This document shows positions 14,038 to 22,754 of a DNA stretch of 64,000 bases, in pieces. Positions within the stretch are counted from its first letter, which is position 1, and every line of letters starts with the position of its first letter. A program made the position numbers and the translations under genes. The notes under the pieces were generated by a model that saw only the letters and a list, made by a program, of their open reading frames with translations, was not told the origin of the DNA and ran no database searches. Source of the DNA: Undibacterium umbellatum (GTDB lineage: Bacteria; Pseudomonadota; Gammaproteobacteria; Burkholderiales; Burkholderiaceae_D); contig NZ_JACOFX010000004.1 in NCBI RefSeq assembly GCF_014284125.1, forward strand, positions 1-64,000. The letters are read 5' to 3'.

Positions 14038-17000
14038 TTAGAACTTGTAATTCATCCCTACGTAGAATACACGACCTGCATAACCACTGGAGTAGAAGCG
14101 GTCTTTAGTGTCGTTGCCAAGGTGAGAACTTGACTCTGCCTGGGTCAGGTTCAGCACGGAGGCAGTCAGGCTGAGCTGGGCGTTAAAGTTGTACGCTGCA
14201 TTCAGGTCGAGCTGGCTGTATGGGTCTTGGTAGACATTCAGGCCATTCACCAGACCGCCGACGACTTCACCACGACGGTTGTACGAAGCACGCACCAGGT
14301 ATTGATCGGTGCTGTAGAACACGGTCAGATTAGACTGGCTTTTGGCACTGCCAACCAATGGTGACTTGCCGATTTCCTTGCCATTGGCGAGGGTGATCGC
14401 AGCCTGGTTGGTATTGTTATAGGTGTAGTTGAACTGGAAGCCAAGCCCGGATTTGAAGGTATGCTGTGCATACAGTTCAACACCCTGGGAGACTGCATCG
14501 CGGCCACCAGCGCTGGTTGAATAGTTTTGCACGGTCACTGTGTTACCACCAACAACCATGGGCATGCTCAGCACAACAGGCACCGCGAAGTTGCTGACGT
14601 TTTTACGGAAGATGCCAGCACCCAGCACCGAGCCGCGATGGAAGTACCATTCCAGGCCCAGATCAAACTGAGTCGCCTTGTACGGTTCCAGTGACTTGTT
14701 GCTGCCCTGACCAAACCAGCCCTGCTGATCCGCACCACCAGTCAGGCGACGGTCATTGACATACTCCTGGCTGTAGTAGTTCAGGCTGCCTGGAGAGGCG
14801 ATGTCACCATAGCCTGGACGTGCCACTACTTTTGAAGCTGCTGCACGCACGACCAAATCATCACGGAGATCATAGGCCAGGTTAAAGCTTGGCAAGACGT
14901 CGGTGTAGTTGCGGTCAAGCGAGCTGACCACGAACGAGGATTTGCGTCCCATGCTTTCTGGCACCGTGGTGTAACCACTCACGCAACCAGAACCCGCCGG
15001 AGCGCCAGTGGCTGGCAAGCCACCTGCACGGCATGGTGCCGGTGTGCCGTTGGCACCGTTGAAGAAGTAGTCGTTGTAGTAGTCAACCTGATCGGTAGAA
15101 TCAGCATGTTGCTTGGTCTGCACCAGTCTCACGCCGACATTACCACGCAGGCGATCGGTTTTGATATTGGCTTGCAGATAGGCAGACATGATTTTTTCAT
15201 TGACGTTATAGACGAAGTTGTCTTCGTTACGCGTCCGCATGGCGCCGTAAGTCTGGTCCAGGTGAGCAATATAGGCCGGGAAATTGATCGCCGGGAATGC
15301 GCTGGAGCTGAAGCCGCCCGCAATATTGTCCAGCGATGTCGGGTACAAGAAGCCCGGCTGGAACTTGGACGCGCTGGAGTCACAACCAGCCTGGTAGCGA
15401 TTGTCGTAGTTGCTGCCATCGGTGCCCTTGCAAGCCCAGTAGTTGTTGCCAGTGCTGCGGTGGGTGCCGCCATCACGGTACTTGGCACCAAACTGCAAGG
15501 AGTCCAGCCAGTTGCCGTCGGTATGCCAGGTAAAGTCGGCCTGTGCATATTTTTGTTCGGTGCTGTTCTTGGTCCATGAAGACGAGGTGGAGCCAAGATC
15601 GATTTCGCCTATACCTTTTTGCAGGTTGGCCATCAGTTGCGGCGAGAAGGTCATGGTGGGCGTACCTACCGTACTCCAGGAACTGGCGTAGTTACCCAGC
15701 GTCCAGCTGCTGTCGGCGTTTTGCATGCGCGGTTTGATCGGCATGGTGAACTGCATCTCAGGTCCGCCGCTGGCCCAGGTACGACCGCCCTTGAAAGTAG
15801 CGTCGATCGACGTGCCGCGCCATTCGGCTTCGAAGTCGGCAGTCTGCGACAAGGAGCGTTCGCGGTTGAAGCTGCCCGTGATCTGCGGAGTTGGGATGGT
15901 GCAGTCATCAGGGCCGAAACCGCCAGTATTTTTGATGCCGCCCGCTGCCGCCGCATTGCCGCTGCAATAGTAGGTCTTGCCTGGGCGGGCGCTGTATTGC
16001 GCGCCGGTGACAATGGTGCCGCTGCGGTCAAAAGTCAGTCCGTCAAGCATGCGGCCACCAGGCCAGTTGCCATCACCGTCATAGCGTGCCAGATTCCATT
16101 CAGGAATCTTCAAGGTATTGGTCTGCGAGTTTTGCGACAAATCAAAACGGAAGTAGTTGGCCGTCAGGTTGAGGTTGCGCACTGGTTTGAATTGCAATGT
16201 CAATTGCCCGCCCTTGCGTTCACGCTCTTCCGTCTTGACATCAAGATTGACCGAGGTTGGCATCATGAAATTGCTGTAGTACTTGCCGCTCTGGTCGTAG
16301 AAACCAGACTGCCCCCACCATTTGGAGTTCAGACCTGATGGGCCACCATTGACATCAACTGCGGGGTGGGTTTTGTAGTTGTCTGCATACCATTGCCAGT
16401 TTTCTGTGCTGGCACCCATGGTGCGTGCAGTACGGTTTTGCTGGGTGTAGCCAACCAGCACGCCGAAGCGATTGCTTTCATCATGCCAGGCATACTGTCC
16501 AGAGATTTGTCCATCGACTTTTTTGGTGGTGTCGGCCCAGGTCCCTTCGGCGGAGACAAAGCCACTATGGGACTTGACTTCCAGCGGACGGCGCGTGCGC
16601 AGGATCACTGTGCCACCTATGCCGCCTTCGTCGAAACGCGCTTCCGGTGTCTTGTACAGCTCGGCACTGGAGAGCATGTTCGACGGCATGAGCATGTAGT
16701 TGAATGAGCGTGTAGGGTCGCCGTTGGATTCTGCCGTGGCGATGTAGTTGCCGTTTAACTGTGTCAGCGTCAATTCAGAAGACAAGCCACGCACGCTGAC
16801 ATTTTTACCTTCGCCACCGCTGCGGTTAACGATAACGCCAGGCACGCGCTGCAATGCATCTGCCACGTTTTTGTCCGGGAACTTGCCGACATCTTCTGCG
16901 GTGACCACTTCAACGATGGAGTTGGCAGTGCGTTTTTGATCCAGACTTTTCTCGATCGCATAACGATAGCCAGTCACGACCACTGAAGGCGGCTGTTTCG

Positions 17001-17160
17001 CTTCGGCTGCCTTTTCTGCCGAGTTTTCTGCTGGTTTTTCAGCAGTCGCCGTTTGCGCGTAAGCAGTGGAAAAGGCCAGCAATGCTGCACCCACCGCCAT
17101 GACGATGGGCCTTACACGGCAATGACGATGGCGTGAAGCGGAATGGGTTCTGAAGCTCAT
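14038..17160 (-). CDS. TonB-dependent receptor for oligosaccharide uptake
   Basis: About 1040 residues. The start is the ATG at 17160, with AGGAG six bases upstream; the frame is open to 17283 but those codons carry no signal. The signal peptide ends STAYAQ. A plug domain follows: PPSVVVTGYRYAIEKSLDQK, DVGKFPDKNVADALQRVPGV, SVRGLSSELTLTQLNG and FDEGGIGGTVILRTRRPLE. A long beta-barrel ends with the aromatic terminal residue typical of outer-membrane proteins (FYVGMNYKF). The pattern 'DALQRVPGV...R' with an early 'S-L-D-x-K-R' is typical of the carbohydrate-type TonB receptors of Proteobacteria. The flanking glycoside hydrolases indicate glycan fragments as ligand. It is followed by the halogenase-like gene. 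Confidence 0.9.
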   Translation of the reverse strand: MSFRTHSASRHRHCRVRPIVMAVGAALLAFSTAYAQTATAEKPAENSAEKAAEAKQPPSVVVTGYRYAIEKSLDQKRTANSIVEVVTAEDVGKFPDKNVADALQRVPGVIVNRSGGEGKNVSVRGLSSELTLTQLNGNYIATAESNGDPTRSFNYMLMPSNMLSSAELYKTPEARFDEGGIGGTVILRTRRPLEVKSHSGFVSAEGTWADTTKKVDGQISGQYAWHDESNRFGVLVGYTQQNRTARTMGASTENWQWYADNYKTHPAVDVNGGPSGLNSKWWGQSGFYDQSGKYYSNFMMPTSVNLDVKTEERERKGGQLTLQFKPVRNLNLTANYFRFDLSQNSQTNTLKIPEWNLARYDGDGNWPGGRMLDGLTFDRSGTIVTGAQYSARPGKTYYCSGNAAAAGGIKNTGGFGPDDCTIPTPQITGSFNRERSLSQTADFEAEWRGTSIDATFKGGRTWASGGPEMQFTMPIKPRMQNADSSWTLGNYASSWSTVGTPTMTFSPQLMANLQKGIGEIDLGSTSSSWTKNSTEQKYAQADFTWHTDGNWLDSLQFGAKYRDGGTHRSTGNNYWACKGTDGSNYDNRYQAGCDSSASKFQPGFLYPTSLDNIAGGFSSSAFPAINFPAYIAHLDQTYGAMRTRNEDNFVYNVNEKIMSAYLQANIKTDRLRGNVGVRLVQTKQHADSTDQVDYYNDYFFNGANGTPAPCRAGGLPATGAPAGSGCVSGYTTVPESMGRKSSFVVSSLDRNYTDVLPSFNLAYDLRDDLVVRAAASKVVARPGYGDIASPGSLNYYSQEYVNDRRLTGGADQQGWFGQGSNKSLEPYKATQFDLGLEWYFHRGSVLGAGIFRKNVSNFAVPVVLSMPMVVGGNTVTVQNYSTSAGGRDAVSQGVELYAQHTFKSGLGFQFNYTYNNTNQAAITLANGKEIGKSPLVGSAKSQSNLTVFYSTDQYLVRASYNRRGEVVGGLVNGLNVYQDPYSQLDLNAAYNFNAQLSLTASVLNLTQAESSSHLGNDTKDRFYSSGYAGRVFYVGMNYKF

Positions 17161-17364
17161 GTATGTCTCCTGGTTGTGCCCAATAGCGGGCTTGTTATAT
17201 GGCGCTGGCAGGGTTCTCTTCATTCGTGGAGCAGACCGGTACCTTCCGCATCTGTTCGCTTTCACAGAGAGCGTACAACGCAAACTGGTGAGAGTCCCGA
17301 CGATTTACTAAACGACACAATTTACTTCTGCATGTCGTTGGGCATTGCATTGCACCCAGAGATG

Positions 17365-17392
17365 TTTATACAAAAGAAAATACGGCACTCAA
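17365..17392 (-). promoter_or_regulatory. Putative promoter of the receptor gene
   Basis: On the minus strand TTGAGT (17387-17392) and TATAAA (17365-17370) are separated by 16 bases. This would give an approximately 200-base leader that contains the palindrome at 17303-17313. A second palindrome (17426-17436) lies just upstream of the -35. Confidence 0.45.
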
Positions 17393-17750
17393 ACAAAATT
17401 TCAGAATTAGGCTGAAGTTTAGTTTGATTAGTAAACGCAAGCAGGGGTGAATGTGTGGCGATTCCGCCACAATGGCAAGCCGTCAAAAGGCTGATTTTCC
17501 ATGTTCCTCATTCTGTAGATTGGCGGTCATCAGGCAAATCGCAACCGCATCTGATTTGGGAAATTAAATGGAGAAAAAAATCGTGATTTGCTGGCACTAC
17601 CCGGCTTAAACCACGATGTCTGGACATAAAGGAAATACAAATATTGCCAGCTGCCTATGCGCCGCAAGGCTTGCATGTCAGTGCGCCCCAAGTTGGGCGA
17701 CCATTTTGTTTAGTGAACTTTATAAACAAGCATGCATTTTTTTGATTCAA

Positions 17751-17779
17751 TTGAAGTAAATAATTTGACGCGTTATAAA
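17751..17779 (+). promoter_or_regulatory. Putative promoter of the GH20 operon
   Basis: TTGAAG (17751-17756) and TATAAA (17774-17779) are 17 bases apart. The perfect palindrome at 17841-17851 lies about 60 bases downstream of the expected start, and another lies 33 bases upstream of the -35. Confidence 0.45.
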
Positions 17780-17877
17780 TATCATGACGAAAAAAGCCTG
17801 GTGCAAACACAAAATAAAGGCAGAAAAACAAAGACTTTGCGTTTATTAAACCATCACTAAACCAAGGCAAGGAGACT

Positions 17878-17988
17878 ATGAGAACGCAGCAGACAATCTC
17901 GCCCAACTCTTCATGTTGGTGTCAGCACGCCCTGGCACACATGGTCCCCGCACACTTATTTGAGTATGATCCCTTGATGTTTTCTTAA
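17878..17988 (+). CDS. Possible 36-residue leader peptide
   Basis: An ATG three bases after AAGGAG opens a 36-codon frame (MRTQQTISPNSSCWCQHALA, then HMVPAHLFEY, ending MFS). It lies just downstream of the perfect operator and 75 bases before the GH20 start. The strong ribosome-binding site is the only support, as no family is recognisable. Its end overlaps the palindrome CTTAATATTAAG. It could be a leader peptide or chance. Confidence 0.25.
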   Translation: MRTQQTISPNSSCWCQHALAHMVPAHLFEYDPLMFS

Positions 17989-18063
17989 TATTAAGGTGTT
18001 TGGTTTTTCAGCCAGCCAGCATTCCCGCCCTGGCTTTCATTTCAGCTTGATTGGAGTCTCACA

Positions 18064-19956
18064 ATGTCCTACCAGGTTTTGGCAGTTCTGACACTTTGCA
18101 GCGGTATCTTCTGTGTAAACTCATTTGCAGGGCAACTGGAAAAGCCTGGCGAAAAATCGCATGCCTTGGCTGTGATTCCCAAACCTGCCAGTCAACAATT
18201 GGGTCAAGGTAGTTTTAGCCTGTCTGGTAAAACCCGGCTGTTCGCGAGTGATGCGGCTGCATTGTCGAATGCCAGCCTGTTGAATGACAGGCTGGAGCAA
18301 ACGCTGGGTTTCAGGCTGGCCGTGCTACAAAAACTGCCAGGCAAGGGCGATGCCAATTATCTGCTGTTGAAGACTGAAGCGCAATCGACCAACAAGCAAA
18401 GCCAGGATGAAGCCTATGCACTGGCGATCAATCCACAGTCCATAGCGTTGAAAGGCTCGCCAGCAGGCCAGTTCTATGGCATGCAAACCTTGCTGCAAAT
18501 GCTGCCAGCCAAGGCCAGCGACGTGGCCCGCTTGCCTGCTGCCAGCATTGCTGACAACCCGCGATTCTCCTGGCGTGGTATGCACCTGGATGTGGGACGG
18601 CATATGGTGTCGGTAGAATTTATCAAGAAATTCCTCGACCAGATGGCGTTCTACAAGATGAATACTTTTCACTGGCACCTGACAGAAGACCAGGGATGGC
18701 GCATAGAAATCAAAGCCTATCCCAAGCTGACAGAAGTGGGTGGCTGGCGTAAGGAAAGCACGCTGAAGCGTCATGTCGAGCCTTACATTGGTGATGGCAA
18801 ACCCTATGGTGGCTTTTATACCCAGGAGCAGATAAAAGAAGTAGTTGCCTATGCTGCTGCCCGCCATATCACGGTTGTGCCAGAGATTGAATTGCCCGGC
18901 CATGCGCAGGCGGCCTTGGCAGCCTACCCTGAACTGGCCTGTACACCGGGCCCGTTCGAGGTAGCGACCAACTGGGGCATATTTGAAGATATCTTTTGCC
19001 CAAGTGAAGCCACCTTCCATTTCCTGGAAAACGTGCTGACCGAGGTCATGGCCTTGTTTCCTGGCCAATACCTGCATATAGGTGGCGATGAAGTGCCCAA
19101 GGCGCGCTGGAAAAAAAGTGCGCTCGCGCAGGAAGTCATGCGCAGGGAAGGCTTGAAGAATGAAGAAGAATTGCAAAGCTGGTTCATACGCCGCGTAGAA
19201 AAATTCATCAACAGCAAAGGCAAGCGCCTGATAGGCTGGGATGAAATTCTGGAAGGCGGCCTGGCCCCCAATGCCACCGTCATGTCCTGGCGTGGTGAAG
19301 ATGGCGGTATCGCGGCAGCCAGACAAGGCCATGATGTGATCATGAGCCCGACCAGCCACTGCTATTTTGATGCTGGCCAGGGGCCAAAAGAACAAGAGTC
19401 GTGGGAACTGGGAGGCGAGCTGCCTATCGAGAAAGTGTATGCCTACAATCCCGTGCCTGCTGTGCTCAAAGCTGAAGAGCAACGCCATGTCAAGGGCGTG
19501 CAAGCCAATATCTGGACTGAATATCTGAGCAAGCCAGAGATGATTGAATACATGGCCTTTCCGCGTCTGCTGGCTATGGCAGAAGTGGCATGGACTGCGC
19601 AACAAGGAAAAGAGTATGCCAGCTTTGAAAAGAGGCTGGAGGCCCACTATCCAAGACTGCAACAAGCCGGGCTGGCCTATCGCATCCCCCGCCCCATTGG
19701 TCTGCCAGCACAAGTTAATGCAATGGATAAGACACATACCCTGGCCCTGCACGCACCTGTCGCGGGCAGCAAGATGTATTACACCGTTGACGGCACAGTG
19801 CCGGACACAAGCTCGCCTCAATATATTCGCCCGCTGGTGATTGCTGTCAAGCCAGGCCAGGATAGCCTCGTGCAAGTGCTGACGGTGAGCCCGGACGGCA
19901 GACATAGCGCCGTACAGCGTAGCGTCATTCGTAGTGCTGGCATTGTGCAAAAATAA
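18064..19956 (+). CDS. GH20 beta-N-acetylhexosaminidase, periplasmic
   Basis: A 630-residue protein with a signal peptide (about 1-22, ending SFAG). An N-terminal GH20b domain (about 35-160) precedes the catalytic barrel. The family signature HIGGDEVPKARW carries the catalytic pair Asp342-Glu343; Glu is the acid and Asp positions the substrate's N-acetyl group. Other barrel motifs are GMHLDVGRH, NTFHWHLTEDQGWRIEIK and WEDELEGG-like GWDEILEGG. A C-terminal extension (CBM-like, 'YYTVDGTVPDTSSPQY') ends the protein. It removes terminal beta-GlcNAc or GalNAc from imported glycans or chitooligomers. First gene of a five-gene operon with GH2, GH31, glucokinase and CutC. Confidence 0.92.
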   Translation: MSYQVLAVLTLCSGIFCVNSFAGQLEKPGEKSHALAVIPKPASQQLGQGSFSLSGKTRLFASDAAALSNASLLNDRLEQTLGFRLAVLQKLPGKGDANYLLLKTEAQSTNKQSQDEAYALAINPQSIALKGSPAGQFYGMQTLLQMLPAKASDVARLPAASIADNPRFSWRGMHLDVGRHMVSVEFIKKFLDQMAFYKMNTFHWHLTEDQGWRIEIKAYPKLTEVGGWRKESTLKRHVEPYIGDGKPYGGFYTQEQIKEVVAYAAARHITVVPEIELPGHAQAALAAYPELACTPGPFEVATNWGIFEDIFCPSEATFHFLENVLTEVMALFPGQYLHIGGDEVPKARWKKSALAQEVMRREGLKNEEELQSWFIRRVEKFINSKGKRLIGWDEILEGGLAPNATVMSWRGEDGGIAAARQGHDVIMSPTSHCYFDAGQGPKEQESWELGGELPIEKVYAYNPVPAVLKAEEQRHVKGVQANIWTEYLSKPEMIEYMAFPRLLAMAEVAWTAQQGKEYASFEKRLEAHYPRLQQAGLAYRIPRPIGLPAQVNAMDKTHTLALHAPVAGSKMYYTVDGTVPDTSSPQYIRPLVIAVKPGQDSLVQVLTVSPDGRHSAVQRSVIRSAGIVQK

Positions 19957-19988
19957 GCTGACTTCGTACTGCATGGGATCTCGGTAAA

Positions 19989-20012
19989 GCCCGCCATTTG
20001 TACATGGCGGGC
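19989..20012 (+). terminator. Intercistronic hairpin between GH20 and GH2
   Basis: GCCCGCCAT and ATGGCGGGC pair perfectly with a 6-base loop, 32 bases after the GH20 stop. No T-run follows, so it more likely stabilises or processes the mRNA than ends it. Confidence 0.5.
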
Positions 20013-20070
20013 GTTGGCAGTGACCGGTCCAGCCTGTGTCCCCCTCATTCCTTTCATCATCGGATTCTAA

Positions 20071-22743
20071 ATGAACACGTCCCGGAATTCCTTCATGCGC
20101 TTTGTGCACAACTCTTGCATGGCCTTGCTTGCTGCCTCATCCAGTCTGCTCATGCTCGCGCCTGCCGTGGCGGCTTCCACTCGCGTGCAGGATTTATCCG
20201 GCACCTGGACTTTCCGCCTGCTGCCCGATGACCCGGCTGCCGCTCAGCATGCGCAAGCCACACAATGGCGTGCCGCACAAGTACCAGGCCATGTGCATAC
20301 CGATTTGCTGGCGCATCAATTGATTGCTGACCCTTATGTGGGCGATGCCGAAGCCGCCCTGCAATGGATAGGCAATGCTGCCTGGGAATACAAACTGGAA
20401 TTTGATCTGGATGAAAAAAACCTGACATCAAAACACCAGGACCTGGTGTTCGAGGGGCTGGATACTTTTGCTGATATCTACTTGAATGGCAAGAAAATTG
20501 CAGCGACAGACAATGCCTTCCGACGCTGGGTTTTACCAGTCAAGACGCTGCTGAAAAAACGCCAGAATGAATTGAAAATCATCCTGCATTCACCCATACA
20601 AAGACTGTTGCCACAAGTGCAGGCCATGCCGATCAAACTGGCGGGCAACTATCCATCGCCGTTTGGTGATGAACCCCGTGACGCCATGACGGGCAATTTT
20701 TCCCGCAAGCCTGGCTATCACTACGGCTGGGACTGGGGGCCACGCTATGTCACTGCCGGTATCTGGCGCGCGGTAAAAATTGCCAGCTATGATGATCTCT
20801 TATTGCAGGATTTTCATATCCAGCAAGACAGGCTGAATGCACAAAGCGCAGAGCTGGAGGCAAAGTTTGAATTGCAAGCTGATAAAGACGGCCAGGTTGA
20901 TCTGGAAGTGCGCGTCAGTGACCCGGAGGGCAAGCAGATCATGTCCAGGAGCTTGCATGCCAGCGTCAGGAAGGGCCGCAACCAGCTCTCTTTGCCACTA
21001 CAGCTCGATAATCCACGCCGCTGGTATCCGCATGGCATGGGCGAGCAAGCCTTGTACAGCTTTGAGCTCAGTCTGAAAAAGGGCAAGCAACTCATCACCG
21101 AAGTAAAAAAACGCACGGGCTTGCGCCAGGTGGAACTGCGCCGTGACAAGGATCAATGGGGGCAGGCATTTGGCTTTGTCATCAATGGCGTACCGGTGTT
21201 TGCCAAGGGTGCCAATTTGATTCCTTTCGATATGTTCCCCAACCGCGTCAAGCCTGAACAAATGCGGGCGATTTTGCAGTATGCAAAAGATGCCAACATG
21301 AATATGTTGCGGCTATGGGGTGGCGGCTACTATGAAAGCGATGCCTTTTACGACATGGCAGATGAACTTGGTTTGATGCTCTGGCAAGATTTCATGTTTG
21401 GCGGTGGTGTCGTGCCTGGCTATGACAAAACTTTCCGTGCCAATGTTGTCGCCGAAGCCAAAGACCAGTTATTGCGCTTGCGTTCCCATCCCAGTATCGT
21501 ACTCTGGTGCGGCAATAATGAAGAAGAAACAGCCTGGAAGGATTGGGGCATAGGAAAAAAACTCACTGAAGAAAATCCGATTTTTGCCGAGCATGTATGG
21601 GCAGGCTATGTCGCCTTGTTTGGCAAGGATTTGCGTGAACAGGTTGCTCTGCATGGTGCGGGTGTTCCCTACTGGTCCAGCTCACCCAGCAATGATCTTG
21701 CTGACAAGGCTAACGATAGTAACAACGGTGACAAGCATTACTGGGATGTCTGGGCTGGTTCGCAGCCAGTCGAATTTTATTTATCCGAGACACCCAGGTT
21801 CATGTCGGAATTTGGCTTGCAAGCCTGGCCAGTGCAAAGCACGGTCGATAGTTTTGCGCCACGTAGTGAACAAAAGATCGATGGCCCGCTGATCCGCGCC
21901 CACCAAAAGTTCCTGGCCGGTGAAGGCAACCAGCGTTTGCTGCACTACATCCGCGCGAATTATCATGAACCAAAAACCTTCGCTGACTTTATTTACCTGA
22001 GCCAGTTGATGCAGGCTGAAGGTATAGAGCTGGCATCGCTACATCACCGCAGCAGCATGCCACGCACCATGGGCTCTTTGTACTGGCAACTGAATGATGT
22101 GTGGCCAGGTGCATCCTGGTCCAGCGTGGATTATTTTGGTCACTGGAAGGCTTTGCATTTTCATGCCAGACGATTCTTCGCACCAGTGACAGTGGCCGCC
22201 TTGCATGACAAGGGAATCACCCGCCTGAGTGTCATGTCAGACCTGTTGCAAGAGCAAAACCTGGCGTGGCGACTGCGCATCATGGACGTACATGGCAAGG
22301 CCTTGCGCGATGAAACCCAGGCACTCAAGCTGCCCGCCACCAGCGCCACGGAACTGGCACAGATCAAGGATACAGACTTGCCAGCGGGAGCGGATGCCAG
22401 CACCGCTTATGTTGTGGTAGAGCTGATGAAAGATGGAAAAAGCATCGCCCGCAGCATTGCCTATCTGCAGGCATCGAAACACATGCAATTACCCAATCCT
22501 GGGCTGGAGGCAAAGATAGTCGCTGAGGCTGATCATTATCGCCTGGACTTGCGGGCAGAAAAGCTGGCGCGTGCAGTCTGGCTGGATTTTGGCGAGCATC
22601 AAGCACGCCTGTCGGACAATGCCCTGACATTACTCCCTGGCGAAAGCATTTCCCTGCGCCTGGACAGTGTGCAAAGCCTGGCTACTTTGCGCGCCAGTCT
22701 GCGCATACAGCATCTTGCCCAACTCCAAACTACGCACCCCTAA
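20071..22743 (+). CDS. GH2 beta-mannosidase
   Basis: An 890-residue protein with a signal peptide (to about residue 35, PAVAAS). GH2 order: jelly-roll domain starting DLSGTWTFR, an immunoglobulin-like domain, then a TIM barrel. The acid/base lies in WCGNNEEE (Glu484) and the nucleophile in SEFGLQAWP (Glu580). The motifs [20 protein letters not shown] and [18 protein letters not shown] are typical of beta-mannosidases and not of beta-galactosidases or beta-glucuronidases. It would cleave the Man-beta-1,4-GlcNAc bond of the N-glycan core, or manno-oligosaccharides. It lies in the GH20 operon, 12 bp before GH31. Confidence 0.9.
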   Translation: MNTSRNSFMRFVHNSCMALLAASSSLLMLAPAVAASTRVQDLSGTWTFRLLPDDPAAAQHAQATQWRAAQVPGHVHTDLLAHQLIADPYVGDAEAALQWIGNAAWEYKLEFDLDEKNLTSKHQDLVFEGLDTFADIYLNGKKIAATDNAFRRWVLPVKTLLKKRQNELKIILHSPIQRLLPQVQAMPIKLAGNYPSPFGDEPRDAMTGNFSRKPGYHYGWDWGPRYVTAGIWRAVKIASYDDLLLQDFHIQQDRLNAQSAELEAKFELQADKDGQVDLEVRVSDPEGKQIMSRSLHASVRKGRNQLSLPLQLDNPRRWYPHGMGEQALYSFELSLKKGKQLITEVKKRTGLRQVELRRDKDQWGQAFGFVINGVPVFAKGANLIPFDMFPNRVKPEQMRAILQYAKDANMNMLRLWGGGYYESDAFYDMADELGLMLWQDFMFGGGVVPGYDKTFRANVVAEAKDQLLRLRSHPSIVLWCGNNEEETAWKDWGIGKKLTEENPIFAEHVWAGYVALFGKDLREQVALHGAGVPYWSSSPSNDLADKANDSNNGDKHYWDVWAGSQPVEFYLSETPRFMSEFGLQAWPVQSTVDSFAPRSEQKIDGPLIRAHQKFLAGEGNQRLLHYIRANYHEPKTFADFIYLSQLMQAEGIELASLHHRSSMPRTMGSLYWQLNDVWPGASWSSVDYFGHWKALHFHARRFFAPVTVAALHDKGITRLSVMSDLLQEQNLAWRLRIMDVHGKALRDETQALKLPATSATELAQIKDTDLPAGADASTAYVVVELMKDGKSIARSIAYLQASKHMQLPNPGLEAKIVAEADHYRLDLRAEKLARAVWLDFGEHQARLSDNALTLLPGESISLRLDSVQSLATLRASLRIQHLAQLQTTHP

Positions 22744-22754
22744 CGAGAAATCAC

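Larger units (their letters stand above)
17161..18063. promoter_or_regulatory. Divergent control region of the receptor and GH20 operons
   Basis: About 900 bp between divergent units. It carries four GTTTAnTAAAC-type palindromes: 17303-17313 (ATTTACTAAAC), 17426-17436 (GATTAGTAAAC), 17708-17718 (GTTTAGTGAAC) and 17841-17851 (GTTTATTAAAC, perfect). CACTAAACC follows nearby. A perfect 12-bp palindrome CTTAATATTAAG lies at 17984-17995. The sites are placed as expected for a repressor of both directions. Confidence 0.7.

Noticed and set aside
18325..20109. 594-codon open frame antisense to GH20
   Set aside because: It is a shadow frame produced by codon bias of GH20; the plus-strand protein has intact catalytic motifs and a signal peptide.
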